The notes under the pieces were generated by a model. It ran no database searches, had not been told where the DNA came from, and saw only the letters and a list, made by a program, of their open reading frames with translations. The translations under genes were made by a program, and so were the position numbers. Shown here in pieces: positions 8,078 to 16,881 of a stretch of DNA of 64,000 nucleotides. Origin of the DNA: Vulcanimicrobiota bacterium. GTDB lineage: Bacteria; Vulcanimicrobiota; Vulcanimicrobiia; Vulcanimicrobiales; Vulcanimicrobiaceae. The DNA is taken from assembly GCA_030041225.1 (NCBI GenBank), contig JASHOG010000035.1, forward strand, positions 22,972 to 86,971. Reading direction: 5' to 3'. Every line of letters starts with the position of its first letter. Position 1 is the first letter of the stretch.

Positions 8078-9601
8078 GTGAAACATTTTCTTTTCCCTAT
8101 CCTCATCATCGGCGCGCTCGTCGTCGCATTCTCCGGCACGACACCGGATGCCGTCGCGTCTCTCTTCTCCACGCGACACGCGGCATCGGGGGCGAGCCCG
8201 ACGCCCTCGCCGACCACGGCACCGCTGCCGACGGCAACGCCCGAGCCGGCGAACATCGCGATTCCGCGCCTCCAGGCGGAGATCAAAGCGAATCCCAACG
8301 ACCAGGATGCGATGACGCAGCTCGCGAGCGAGTACCTCTCGATCAACCAACCGAATCTTTCGCTTCCGCTGACGCAGCATTTGCTCGCGATGGGGGACAA
8401 GAACGCGCAGGTGTACTTCCTCGACGGCTACGGGCAGCAAGCCGACGGACAGATCGGCAATGCGATCGCCGATCTCGAGCAAGCCTCGACGCTCGATCCA
8501 ACGAACGTCGCCGTCCTCGCGAACCTCGCCGATCTCTACCTGACCGTGAATCAACCTGCCGACGCTGAGCGCGTTGCGAATCGCGCGGTGACCTTCAACA
8601 AGACGAATCCTGATGCGTATATGGCGCTCGGGGGCGTCTATAGCGCCGAGTCGCATTACGATGACGCACGCATTCAGTTCGAGCAAGCGTTCTCGCTCGA
8701 CAAGACTGATACGAAACCGCTCTTTGCGATCGTGCAGAGCTACATCTCGCAGAATAACATTCCGATGGCACTGCAGACGGTTGATCGCGCGCTCGTCGTC
8801 GACCCGAACAGCGTGGAAGGTCTCGTGATGAAGGCGGACCTCTATGGGCGCCAGCACGACGATGTGCACGCATCCGAAGCGTACGACGACGCAGCGGTGG
8901 CTGCGCCGACGGACGAGCAGAAAGTCGCGATCGAGGTACGCAAGGCGCAGTACTTCGTCGGCGAGCATAAAGACGCTCAAGCGGCAGCCGTTTTCCAGGA
9001 GCTCATCACGAAGTATCCTAACATCGGGCTCAGTTACATCGGCTACGGCTCCTACCTCGCCGTGACCCTGCACGAGGTCGATGAGGCGGTTGTGCAGTTC
9101 CGTAAGGGCCTTGCAATCGACCCCGACAATGAGGATGGACTACGGGACATGGGTGAGTATGAGCTCCAGCACAGCGACCCATCCGACGCCGTCACGTATC
9201 TCAAGCATCTCGCCGACGTTGCGCCGAGCGCGGAAGGCTACGAGCTGCTCGGCGCCGCGTACAATCGCCTCCACGAGTATGCCCTGCAGAAAGACGCGTG
9301 CAGCAAGAGCTTCGTCGCCCAACGCTCTCCCGAGACGCTCGGCTGCATCGCGGGCGCCGATTACGAGCTCCACAACTACCGCGAGGCCTCGCGAATCTTC
9401 GACGTCCTCGACAGCGCGGCGCGGGGTTTCCTCGATCAGAATCCGCAGCTCCTGTTTGTCGCCGCGAAGACGTACGCAGGCAACCACGAGCGCGACAAGG
9501 CGATCGGCGCATATGAGCGGCTGCTCTCGATGATGCCGCGCGGTAGCAAAGAGTACAAGTCGATTCAACAGGCGCTGACACACCTCGATACGTCTCATTG
9601 A
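8078..9601 (+). CDS. exported TPR-repeat protein
   Basis: 507 residues. An N-terminal hydrophobic segment (residues 4-20) acts as a signal peptide or anchor. A Pro/Thr-rich linker covers roughly residues 42-62, and then consecutive tetratricopeptide repeats run to the C-terminus (for example AVLANLADLYLTVNQPADAE and DAYMALGGVYSAESHYDDA). It probably scaffolds protein-protein contacts outside the cytoplasm. No catalytic domain is visible. The TGA stop overlaps the TTG start of the next gene by 3 nt, and it sits 5 nt after etfA. Confidence 0.85.
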   Translation: MKHFLFPILIIGALVVAFSGTTPDAVASLFSTRHAASGASPTPSPTTAPLPTATPEPANIAIPRLQAEIKANPNDQDAMTQLASEYLSINQPNLSLPLTQHLLAMGDKNAQVYFLDGYGQQADGQIGNAIADLEQASTLDPTNVAVLANLADLYLTVNQPADAERVANRAVTFNKTNPDAYMALGGVYSAESHYDDARIQFEQAFSLDKTDTKPLFAIVQSYISQNNIPMALQTVDRALVVDPNSVEGLVMKADLYGRQHDDVHASEAYDDAAVAAPTDEQKVAIEVRKAQYFVGEHKDAQAAAVFQELITKYPNIGLSYIGYGSYLAVTLHEVDEAVVQFRKGLAIDPDNEDGLRDMGEYELQHSDPSDAVTYLKHLADVAPSAEGYELLGAAYNRLHEYALQKDACSKSFVAQRSPETLGCIAGADYELHNYREASRIFDVLDSAARGFLDQNPQLLFVAAKTYAGNHERDKAIGAYERLLSMMPRGSKEYKSIQQALTHLDTSH

Positions 9602-10512
9602 TCTTCGTCACCGACGCGCTGTGCGGAGAGCACCTACGCGAGGTCGCTCATCCGGAGTCGCCCGCGCGCGTAGAAGGCGTCGCACGGTTGTTGCGCGAGC
9701 GAGGCGTCCTTCAGAGTGTGGTCCGTGCGCGTGACGCTACAGACGAAGAGCTTCTGCTCGTCCATACGCCTGACTACCTCGAGCTCGTCGAACGCGAGAG
9801 CGCGGAGGCAGTGCATCCGCGTTACCTCTCGACCGGGGACGTCGTCATCGACGAGCACTCGCATGCAGCGGCTCGGCGCGCCGCGGGCGGCGCCATCGTC
9901 GCAATGGAACAAGCTGTCGAGACGTCGAGCGCCGCCTTCGCGTTGATCCGCCCGCCGGGCCACCATGCGGAGCCGGACCGAGGCATGGGCTTCTGTCTCT
10001 TCAACAACGCCGCCGTTGCCGCGCGTGTCTTTCAACGCCGATACGGTGGACGCGTGTTGATCGTGGATGTTGATTACCACCATGGAAATGGAACGCAGGC
10101 GGTCGCAGGTAACGGCCTTTCTTATCTCTCGACGCATGCGTGGCCGGCGTATCCCGGTACCGGCGGCGTGGAAGAGACGCTGCACCTCGGCGACGACATC
10201 GTGATGAACCTGCCGCTTCCGGTAACGGGCGTTACGACTGAATACTTCGCGCAGGCGTGGCGGAGACTGCTCCCGCAAACGGCGCAGCGCGTCGGGCCGG
10301 ACCTGCTCGTCGTGAGCGCGGGGTTCGACTACGTGCAGGGCGACCCGGTCGGCGACCTCGGGGTCGGCGTCGAGGCGGCGTCCGAGCTTGGAGCCTGCAT
10401 CGCGCAGGTCGCCGCGAGCCATTGCAAGGGTCGCGTCGTCTATGTGCTGGAGGGCGGTTACGTGATCGAGGCGATCGCCGAATCAATCGCGCGCATCGCG
10501 AATCCATCGTAG
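9598..10512 (+). CDS. histone deacetylase-family amidohydrolase
   Basis: 304 residues. It carries the zinc-amidohydrolase signatures of the HDAC/AcuC/acetylpolyamine amidohydrolase superfamily: RPPGHHAEPDRGMGFC around residues 117-132 (His-His charge relay), DVDYHHGNGTQ around residue 160 (Zn ligands Asp and His) and SAGFDYVQGDP around residue 240 (third Zn ligand). Such bacterial enzymes remove acyl groups from polyamines or proteins; the substrate here is unknown. The start is TTG overlapping the TPR stop. The 3' end overlaps the convergent PQQ gene by 30 nt. Confidence 0.85.
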   Translation: MIFVTDALCGEHLREVAHPESPARVEGVARLLRERGVLQSVVRARDATDEELLLVHTPDYLELVERESAEAVHPRYLSTGDVVIDEHSHAAARRAAGGAIVAMEQAVETSSAAFALIRPPGHHAEPDRGMGFCLFNNAAVAARVFQRRYGGRVLIVDVDYHHGNGTQAVAGNGLSYLSTHAWPAYPGTGGVEETLHLGDDIVMNLPLPVTGVTTEYFAQAWRRLLPQTAQRVGPDLLVVSAGFDYVQGDPVGDLGVGVEAASELGACIAQVAASHCKGRVVYVLEGGYVIEAIAESIARIANPS

Positions 10513-11829
10513 CGGAACGGCGATGACGGCGCCCTCGCGGGAACCATCGATCAGCGAGTCGTTGAGGATGATCGGCGAGCCGACCCTGAAGTGGATGTCC
10601 TCGCGCTTACGCCCAACGACACGACCGTTGCGCGCGTCGATCGCCCAGAGGTAGCCGCCGAGATCGCCGAAGTAGACGATGTCGTCTCGAGCGACGAGCC
10701 CGCCATAGACTGGTCCCATCGTCTTGAGTTGCCAGAGCACGCGCCCCGTCGTGGGGTCAAGCGCGGTCACAACCGGAGCAACCGCGCTTCCGACGTAGAG
10801 GCGCTTGCGATAGATGAGCGGTATCGCGGCCTCGTTTTGCGGTTGTGCGACGCCTTTCACGTTCGCGAGCGTCGTGTCCCACAGCACCTTGCCTGTGGAC
10901 TTGTCGAGGGCATAGACGTGCTCGCGCGCGTACGATTGATATTGAACGACCCAACCCTCGGGGCCGGGCCTGAGGGGCTGCAGGTAGTCGCCGACGAGGG
11001 CGCTCTTCGTCGATGCCATGGGACCGTCGGACATTCCGCCGAGCACGGGTGAGAACTTGCGCCGCCACAACACTGCTCCGCCGCGTGCTGAGAATGCGTA
11101 CACGGCATTCGGAAAGTTCGCCGGAGCGTAGAGACGACCGTCGCCGCCATTGACGACGGCCGTCATCGAGAACATCGAGGGTGTCAAGACGTGCCAACGG
11201 TAGGCGCCGGTCTTCTCGTCCACGGCGAGGATCGCGCCGCTGCCGTCGGCATGGATGACGTCGCCGCCGACGATCGCCGGCGTCGGCATGCCGGTGCCGG
11301 CGATGCCCGTGCCCCAGACATATGTTCCGTTGCTCGCTTTAAGCGCGTCGATGCGGTTGACGGAGTAATCCATGACGACATAGTACGGCGGAAAGTAGGC
11401 GCTGCAGTCGCCGGTCCCCGTGCCGACGATGACGATGCCGTTTGCATAGACGGGCTGCGACATGAGCTCGCTCTCTCCGTGATATTGCCAGCGCAGAGCC
11501 CCCGTTGCCGCATTTAGGGCGTAGAGGTGGTGGTCGTTCGAATCGACGAGTACGGTGTCGCCATAGACAACCGGCGACGACGAGATGCCGCGCTTCCCAG
11601 CAGCGAAGCTCCAGGCAAACTCGCGCGGAACGTTGGGGTTCACGACGACGACGTTCAGTCCGCCTCCAAGACGAAAGCTTGTCCACGAGTGCCGGCGATC
11701 GGAACGAAAAACGGTCACGCTCGGATCCGCGGGTCCGGCGACGCCCATCGCGGCCGAGTCGTAGTGCTGCCCGCATGCTGCGAGCGCAACGAGTGCGGCC
11801 GCCGGAGCGCAGAGCGCGAGAAATCTCAT
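10483..11829 (-). CDS. PQQ-type beta-propeller lipoprotein
   Basis: 448 residues starting at the ATG at 11829, which begins MRFLALCAPAAALVALAACG with a lipobox LAAC; a longer frame upstream would overlap the RseB-like gene. The body is made of repeated propeller blades with the GxVLW-type signature (ATGALRWQY, KTGAYRWHV, STGKVLWDT, TTGRVLWQL), as in PQQ-dependent dehydrogenases and BamB. No cytochrome domain or obvious PQQ-site residues were identified, so a BamB-like scaffold is as likely as an enzyme. It is the last gene of the sigma-factor operon, one base after the RseB-like gene. Confidence 0.8.
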   Translation of the reverse strand: MRFLALCAPAAALVALAACGQHYDSAAMGVAGPADPSVTVFRSDRRHSWTSFRLGGGLNVVVVNPNVPREFAWSFAAGKRGISSSPVVYGDTVLVDSNDHHLYALNAATGALRWQYHGESELMSQPVYANGIVIVGTGTGDCSAYFPPYYVVMDYSVNRIDALKASNGTYVWGTGIAGTGMPTPAIVGGDVIHADGSGAILAVDEKTGAYRWHVLTPSMFSMTAVVNGGDGRLYAPANFPNAVYAFSARGGAVLWRRKFSPVLGGMSDGPMASTKSALVGDYLQPLRPGPEGWVVQYQSYAREHVYALDKSTGKVLWDTTLANVKGVAQPQNEAAIPLIYRKRLYVGSAVAPVVTALDPTTGRVLWQLKTMGPVYGGLVARDDIVYFGDLGGYLWAIDARNGRVVGRKREDIHFRVGSPIILNDSLIDGSREGAVIAVPLRWIRDARD

Positions 11830-11830
11830 C

Positions 11831-12841
11831 CTAGAGAGAGACGGCGATCTTTTCGAGCTCGGCGCGAGTAGCGTCGCCGACGAGCGCGTAATGCAAACCG
11901 CTCTGCGACCATGCGAGGAGCGTCGTCGGCCCACGATCAACCCATTGGCCGTGAAGCGCTCCGATAGCGAAGCTCGCGGGATGGTATCCCGTCATGTCCA
12001 CCGCGGCGCCTCGCGCGTTCTCGAAGAGCGAGATCGTGCGCAATCCGTCGGAGTAGAGGACGTGGAGCGTATGGACGCCGTTTTCGTCGGCGACGTCGGC
12101 TGTTACGGCCTTGAAACCTCTCGGCAGATAGCTTGGCGTATGCGCCGTGAAGCCACAGTGCGCGACGACGTAGCCCGGCTGTTCCGAGGGAAGGCCTCGT
12201 TCGGGCCCTAAGACGATCGGGTAGCCCTTCGGTAGGTTGAACGTCGAGTCCGCAATGGCGTTGGTAAACGTGACGTCGTCGAAGCGCATCTCGGTGACGA
12301 GGCCCCCGTTCGTCGCATAGAGTTGCCGTTGTAGCATCAGATTGGTCTCCACGTCGACCCAGAGGCGCATCGTGGTCAGACCCGTGTAGCGGTTGACGAG
12401 AGCGATCGTGTGGACCATTCTTCCCGCGACGTGCGCGTCGGGGCCGATGACTGCCTTGTAGTTCCGCGTCAGCAGACCGAGATCGTGGCTCCAACCGAAG
12501 TGCATGCCGAAGGACTCATTGAGCGTGGCAAAGACGCGCTTGTGCTTGACGTCGACGGCGTATGTCGCGTCGCCGCGGGCCACCGACCAATCGCCGTAGA
12601 GATTCGGCGGCGAGATGTACGTCCGCCGCGTCAGCCCGGGCGCCCGGTGCTCGACGCGGAAGATCGAAGCCTCCGAACCCTGCGTGCCGATCGTCAGCAA
12701 CTGCACCTGCCCCTCGTACGACACGAGGCGCGGAGCTTCAACTGCCGCGTGAAGGAGCGCCAGCGCGTTTGGTTGCGCAGCAGCGGGGTGCGCTCCGGCT
12801 GCGATGGCGAGGAGGAGCGCGAAGCCGCTACGGAGCCTCAT
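11831..12841 (-). CDS. RseB/MucB-like periplasmic sigma-factor regulator
   Basis: 336 residues with a clear signal peptide (residues 1-22, ending AAAQP). The N-terminal half looks like the LolA/RseB fold: SYEGQVQLLTIG, then TRRTYISPPNLYGDWSVARG, then a strand series ending LWVDVETNLMLQRQLY. The C-terminal part resembles the second RseB domain. In the known system RseB binds the periplasmic part of the anti-sigma factor and senses envelope damage. Gene order supports this: it overlaps the anti-sigma gene by 4 nt (ATGA). Confidence 0.75.
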   Translation of the reverse strand: MRLRSGFALLLAIAAGAHPAAAQPNALALLHAAVEAPRLVSYEGQVQLLTIGTQGSEASIFRVEHRAPGLTRRTYISPPNLYGDWSVARGDATYAVDVKHKRVFATLNESFGMHFGWSHDLGLLTRNYKAVIGPDAHVAGRMVHTIALVNRYTGLTTMRLWVDVETNLMLQRQLYATNGGLVTEMRFDDVTFTNAIADSTFNLPKGYPIVLGPERGLPSEQPGYVVAHCGFTAHTPSYLPRGFKAVTADVADENGVHTLHVLYSDGLRTISLFENARGAAVDMTGYHPASFAIGALHGQWVDRGPTTLLAWSQSGLHYALVGDATRAELEKIAVSL

Positions 12842-13365
12842 TCGCGCGCGAGAACGTTCGATGCTATCGACGCGGCGCGCGAGGTCTGGACGGTGCTGCT
12901 ACTCTCCTCGAGCGTCGATGGGACGACGGCAGTCTCGGAAAACGGCAGGGAGCTGGTGGCGAGCGCCGCGTGATCGTCGAGGTAGTACGTGGCGGCGATC
13001 GCCGGCGCACCCATGGTGTGCGTGCGGATCGAGGAGAATCCGAGGACCACGGCAAGCACGAGCACGGCGGCGACTGGAAAGCCTATCGTCGGGCGTAGCA
13101 CGAGCGTCAGTTGTCGCCACCACGCAGGGTGCGTCTGTTGCGCGATCTCGCTGCGAATGCGAGCGACGACGGCCGACGGTAGCTCACGCTCTTCAGCACG
13201 CGCGTTGTTGCGCAGCTGATCCGTAAGACGTGCCTCCGCCTCATAGGCGGCAGCGCAGGCCGCGCATGCCGCAAGATGCGTATGCACGGCTGCGTCCTCC
13301 TCCGACGAGAGCTCGCGGTGGAGATAATCGACGAGTGTGTCGGTGGTAATGTGTTCGTTGATCAT
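12838..13365 (-). CDS. zinc-binding anti-sigma factor
   Basis: 175 residues. The N-terminal domain carries HTHLAACAAC, the His-Cys-Cys core of the ZAS (zinc-associated anti-sigma) domain. A single TM segment around residues 94-110 (PVAAVLVLAVVLGFSS) follows, then a short periplasmic tail. It should sequester the ECF sigma factor encoded immediately upstream, with which it overlaps by 4 nt, and respond through the RseB-like protein encoded next. Confidence 0.9.
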   Translation of the reverse strand: MINEHITTDTLVDYLHRELSSEEDAAVHTHLAACAACAAAYEAEARLTDQLRNNARAEERELPSAVVARIRSEIAQQTHPAWWRQLTLVLRPTIGFPVAAVLVLAVVLGFSSIRTHTMGAPAIAATYYLDDHAALATSSLPFSETAVVPSTLEESSSTVQTSRAASIASNVLARE

Positions 13366-13928
13366 GATGCAGCTCTGTGTTGGATCACGAGTCTGCGGAG
13401 CTGGTTGCGAGCACGATGGAGCCGCGAGCGCACGGTCCCAATCGAACAGCCAACGACCTCTGCAATCTCTTGATAACTATACTCCTCAATGTCCGCCAGT
13501 ACGAGCACCGCGCGTTGGTCTGGGGTTAGCTCTTCGAGCGCTTTGGCCACCGGCTCGCTCATCTGCTGCTCGACGTACTCGTCGATCGGCTCGACGGCCA
13601 GCGGGCGGCCACCCCCGAACTCCTGCGGGGCGTTGTCGTCCGGAATCTCCTCTTGATAACGTCCCTTCCGCCTGCGAAGTTCGTCCCTGTACAGGTTCGT
13701 AACGATCCTGTAGACCCACGAGAGGAAGGAGGTTCCTGGTACGAAGCTCCGCCAGGCCCGATAGACACGGATGAAGGCCTCCTGGGTCAGGTCGGCGGCA
13801 TCCGACTCGTTGCGCGTCAAGCGATAGGCGAAGTTGTAGGTCGCCTTGCCGTATTGCTCGATTGCTCGCTCTAGGAAGGCGCGCTGTTCCTCGGTAGGCG
13901 GTTCGGAGGGCTTCCTCGGTCCGGCCAC
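13362..13928 (-). CDS. ECF RNA polymerase sigma factor (RpoE-like)
   Basis: 188 residues with region 2 (NFAYRLTRNESDAADLTQEA, then FIRVYRAWRSF), a linker of about 40 residues, and region 4 (LEELTPDQRAVLVLADIEEY, YQEIAEVVGCSIGTVRSRLH). It directs transcription to an envelope- or redox-stress regulon. It is followed by its anti-sigma factor with an ATGA overlap and lies 18 nt after the Sco gene, which suggests Sco is co-transcribed with the sigma module. No consensus autoregulated promoter was identified by eye. Confidence 0.93.
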   Translation of the reverse strand: MAGPRKPSEPPTEEQRAFLERAIEQYGKATYNFAYRLTRNESDAADLTQEAFIRVYRAWRSFVPGTSFLSWVYRIVTNLYRDELRRRKGRYQEEIPDDNAPQEFGGGRPLAVEPIDEYVEQQMSEPVAKALEELTPDQRAVLVLADIEEYSYQEIAEVVGCSIGTVRSRLHRARNQLRRLVIQHRAAS

Positions 13929-13946
13929 GAGGGCTGCATTTAGCAG

Positions 13947-14912
13947 TTACTGCGATTCTCTCCCCCAGAGCGTGCGCGCGACCAACCAGAGCCCAGCCGC
14001 AACGAAGAGCGTGATGATGAAGAAGAGCGAGAGCTCGAGGAGTACGATACCCGCCCACTGACTGCCGCCACAGATCGCGACGACGTCGGCGATGAGCGAG
14101 AGCTTGAAGCGTTCGAACGGATTGCTCGCGAGCCCCGCGATCGCACGCGCCTGCGCCATCGCCGCGTCCGGGTCCCACTCCGCGGTCGTCACCACGTCGG
14201 CAACGCGACCATTGGAGCCCACGATGAAGAGCTTGTCGTTGTGAATGAAGTTGCTCGAGCTGACGCGCAGAGAGTCGATCCCAAATGCGTCGAGGAGACG
14301 CGTGATCGTCGTGCCGCGCCCCGTCAGCAGCGACCAGATCTTGTCGTTCTGACCATAGGCACGGCCGTACTCGTCGAGCGCGCGCGGAGAGTCGTACGTT
14401 GGGTCGAGCGTGATCTCGGCGAGCGCGAAGCGTTTGGGGTCGAGATGCGACTGCAGATAGGCGAACTTACCGCTGATGGCCGGGCACAGATTGCGATCGG
14501 GGCAACGAGTGAAGATGAAGCTCAGCAACAGGGTTTTTCCGGCGAAGGTGTTGCGAAGCTGCACGAGACGCCCCTGCTGGTCGACGAGGAGAGCGCTCGG
14601 AAGCGTGCGCCCTTCCTCTACCGGAACGACGCGCCCCGGATCGGGAAGTCCCGGCACGAACGGCCCGGCCGCGACAGCCTCGCGCAGCGTCCACGGCGTG
14701 GTGCTGCGATCGAGAAACGCATCGATGCCCGATCCGGCGAGCAGCGGCACCCGCGGCACGACGCGGTAGGAGCGCGTCTGCGCGGGAAGCGTGAGCGTTG
14801 CGGGATCGGTGCGTACGATGACGGTGCCGTTCCGCCGCACGTCGAGAACGAGCCCATGAATAGGAATCAGCGAGGCGACGAGGAGCAGCGCGTGTACGAT
14901 CATGAAGCGCAC
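13947..14912 (-). CDS. Sco1/SenC-like thioredoxin-fold protein with C-terminal TM anchor
   Basis: 321 residues. A signal peptide or anchor (residues 1-20) and about 85 residues of unassigned sequence precede a Sco/peroxiredoxin-like domain with FTRCPDRNLCP (Cys137 and Cys143, a CX5C arrangement rather than the classical CX3C) and a downstream His in FIHND (about residue 228) where Sco proteins have their copper-ligand His. A strong TM segment lies at about residues 288-312, so the protein is anchored at its C-terminus. Sco proteins deliver copper to the CuA site of cytochrome oxidase or reduce thiols. It sits upstream of the ECF sigma operon and is divergent from a MauE-TlpA pair. Confidence 0.82.
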   Translation of the reverse strand: MRFMIVHALLLVASLIPIHGLVLDVRRNGTVIVRTDPATLTLPAQTRSYRVVPRVPLLAGSGIDAFLDRSTTPWTLREAVAAGPFVPGLPDPGRVVPVEEGRTLPSALLVDQQGRLVQLRNTFAGKTLLLSFIFTRCPDRNLCPAISGKFAYLQSHLDPKRFALAEITLDPTYDSPRALDEYGRAYGQNDKIWSLLTGRGTTITRLLDAFGIDSLRVSSSNFIHNDKLFIVGSNGRVADVVTTAEWDPDAAMAQARAIAGLASNPFERFKLSLIADVVAICGGSQWAGIVLLELSLFFIITLFVAAGLWLVARTLWGRESQ

Positions 14913-14981
14913 GAGAAGGCCTCTCTAGGCTACGCCGTCCACGGCAGGCTCCCTAGCACAAACGGCGCAAGAGCCGTCGGT

Positions 14982-15431
14982 ATGGCCTGGTTGGCTCTGC
15001 TCCTGCGCGTCGCCCTCGGAGTGCTCTTGATCGTTGCGGGGGCCCTTAAAGTCACGCATCCGGACTGACTGGCAGGCGTGATCGCCGGTTATCGCCTGCT
15101 CCCCCCGCCGGTCATCGTGCCGATCGCAATTGCGTTGCCGCCGCTCGAGATGATCTTCGGGCTCTACTTGGTGGTCGGGCTGTTCACGCGCGTCTCGGCG
15201 ATCGTCGTCTTCGTGATGTTTCTTGCCTACGGCGCCGCGATTGCCTCGGCGGTCGTGCGCCACATTCCGGCGGGCTGCGGATGCTTTGGCCCAGGTGATG
15301 CGGCGACCGCAGATTGGCCGCACGTCGCGTTCGACCTCATTCTCGCGCTCGTTGCGCTCTTCGTCGCGCGAACGGCGCCCGGCGCGCTCGCGCTCGAGCG
15401 AAGACTGTTGCGCGGGACGGCGAAGGAGTGA
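14982..15431 (+). pseudogene. MauE/DoxX-family membrane protein interrupted by an in-frame TGA
   Basis: Reading from the ATG at 14982 gives a MauE-like N-terminus (RVALGVLLIVAGALKVTHPD), then TGA at 15066-15068. The same frame continues as LAGVIAGYRLLPPPVIVPIA and three more TM segments to 15431. The two halves together make one normal four-TM protein of about 149 codons, so a single nonsense change (for example CGA to TGA) or a sequence error has split it. Internal reinitiation at the GTG at 15078 would lose TM1. MauE-type proteins usually support disulfide formation or redox-protein maturation; here the gene is followed 2 nt later by a TlpA-like thioredoxin. Confidence 0.75.
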
Positions 15432-15433
15432 CG

Positions 15434-16000
15434 ATGCGAGATCGTAGGACGGTGCTCATCGCTCTGCTCTCTGCGCTGGTGGCTATCATCGTGATCGCGG
15501 TGATCTACAGTCTCTACGCAGCGCGAGTGCGCACCTTCTCATCTGCGCCGGTGACGAGCTCGCTGCAAGCCGGCAGCACGGCACCCGAGTTTCGCATCGC
15601 TTCGACGAGCGGTCTCTTCGATTTGGATGCGCAGCGCCGCCCCGTGTTGCTCGAGATATTCGCGAGCTGGTGCCCGCACTGCCAGCATGAGACGGTCGTC
15701 ATGAATCGCCTCTACGGCGCCTTCAAGTCGCGCATCACGTTCCTTGCCGTCCCGGGTAGCATGACCGGAATGGACGGCGTATCGCCCGAGTCGGACGGCG
15801 ATCTGCTCAACTTCATCGCGCGCTTCCACGTAAGCTATCCCGTTGCGGTTTTCGACCCCCAGCTCACCGCCGCGAACCAGTACATCCAGGGCGGCTATCC
15901 GACGATCGCCGTCATCGGCACGAACAAGAAGATCCTCTTCATCGGTAGCGGCGAAATCCCGTACGAAGCGCTTGCAGCCCAGCTGCAACACGCGCGCTGA
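15434..16000 (+). CDS. TlpA/ResA-like membrane-anchored thioredoxin
   Basis: 188 residues from the ATG at 15434, preceded by AAGGAG at 15423-15428. One N-terminal TM segment (about residues 7-29) anchors a periplasmic thioredoxin domain with FASWCPHC (Cys80 and Cys83). The following sequence FLAVPGSMTGMDGVSPESDG and the cis-Pro region GGYPTIAVIG are typical. It likely reduces or oxidises cysteines during cytochrome c or CuA-site maturation, given the Sco and MauE neighbours. A close paralogue is encoded at 63153-63773. Confidence 0.88.
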   Translation: MRDRRTVLIALLSALVAIIVIAVIYSLYAARVRTFSSAPVTSSLQAGSTAPEFRIASTSGLFDLDAQRRPVLLEIFASWCPHCQHETVVMNRLYGAFKSRITFLAVPGSMTGMDGVSPESDGDLLNFIARFHVSYPVAVFDPQLTAANQYIQGGYPTIAVIGTNKKILFIGSGEIPYEALAAQLQHAR

Positions 16001-16007
16001 TCCTTCT

Positions 16008-16865
16008 CTACAGAAATCCTCGGAGCGCGTCCAGCGTCGTGTGCAGGATCGCAGGAAGAGCAAGGTTGCCGGTCCTACGGACGAGGATCGCCATCGCGTA
16101 GCCGAAGGCGGCTTGCGCCGGCACGACGAGCGCGAGTGCGCCCACGATGCCGTGAGCGTGCTCGAAGTCACTGCCGAAGCGCCAAAGACCGAAGAGCAGC
16201 GCCTGAACGAGTGCCGCCCACTGTGCGGGCATGCAGGAGCGTAGCCTGCCGAAGAGCGCGCCGCGAAAGAGGAACTCTTCGCTGAAACCGCTCGCGAAAA
16301 AACTGTAGATCAAGCGCCGTCCGAAGAGCGCCGCCGAGGCATCCGCGTAGAGCAGTACGTACGCGACCGCGAAGAGCGGTAACACGAGCCAGATTGCGGC
16401 CGCACCGACGCTTCCGCGTGAGAAGCTTCCCAGACCCATCTTTGCGAGCGGGACGCGCAGGAGCGCAAGCATCACAAGCGGCAGGAAAGCATACTCGGCA
16501 AAGTTTTCTAAGGCCGTCCCGAGGCCAACCGGAGCAACGCGCGCGAGCCACAGCTTGAGGTGATGGTCGATCGACGTCCAGAGCGGTGGCGGATCAATCG
16601 TCATATGTCCGCGCACCGCGAGCATCCATCCCGTGAGCGCGACGAGGAGGAGCAGCAACGCGAGCTGGAGCGGCAGGAGCTGACGCGTTACCGGCGCGTC
16701 GCGTTCGCGGTGAGGAGGCGCGGTGACGAAGTACGTCAGCGCGCAGCAGAGGACGAGGAAGGCAGCGACACAGGCGTAGAGCAGAGCATCGCCTCGCAGG
16801 GGGCTGGTGAGGAGAATGATCTCCGAAGCCGCCCAGAGCTCTGCGAGGACGACGAAGGCCTGCAT
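16008..16865 (-). CDS. CPBP-family intramembrane protease-like protein
   Basis: 285 residues with about eight TM segments. Motif 1 of the CPBP (CAAX protease/bacteriocin-processing) family is intact as SEEFLFRGAL (Glu-Glu...Arg), and motif 3 is present as HTTLDA. The motif 2 region, normally FxxxH, reads LLFGLWRFG, with Arg in place of His. Either the catalytic layout differs or the enzyme is impaired. It ends 8 nt from the convergent TlpA gene and starts 16 nt after the His-rich anchored protein gene. Confidence 0.8.
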   Translation of the reverse strand: MQAFVVLAELWAASEIILLTSPLRGDALLYACVAAFLVLCCALTYFVTAPPHRERDAPVTRQLLPLQLALLLLLVALTGWMLAVRGHMTIDPPPLWTSIDHHLKLWLARVAPVGLGTALENFAEYAFLPLVMLALLRVPLAKMGLGSFSRGSVGAAAIWLVLPLFAVAYVLLYADASAALFGRRLIYSFFASGFSEEFLFRGALFGRLRSCMPAQWAALVQALLFGLWRFGSDFEHAHGIVGALALVVPAQAAFGYAMAILVRRTGNLALPAILHTTLDALRGFL

Positions 16866-16881
16866 CGCGCGAAGCTTCCGA

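Noticed and set aside
8069..9073. 334-codon minus-strand frame opposite the TPR gene
   Set aside because: The Arg/Val/Leu composition is typical of antisense shadows in GC-rich DNA; TPR repeats are evident on the plus strand.
14241..14981. Long upstream extension of the MauE frame through the Sco gene
   Set aside because: It lies antisense to Sco and lacks hydrophobic or family patterning; the ATG at 14982 fits MauE TM1.
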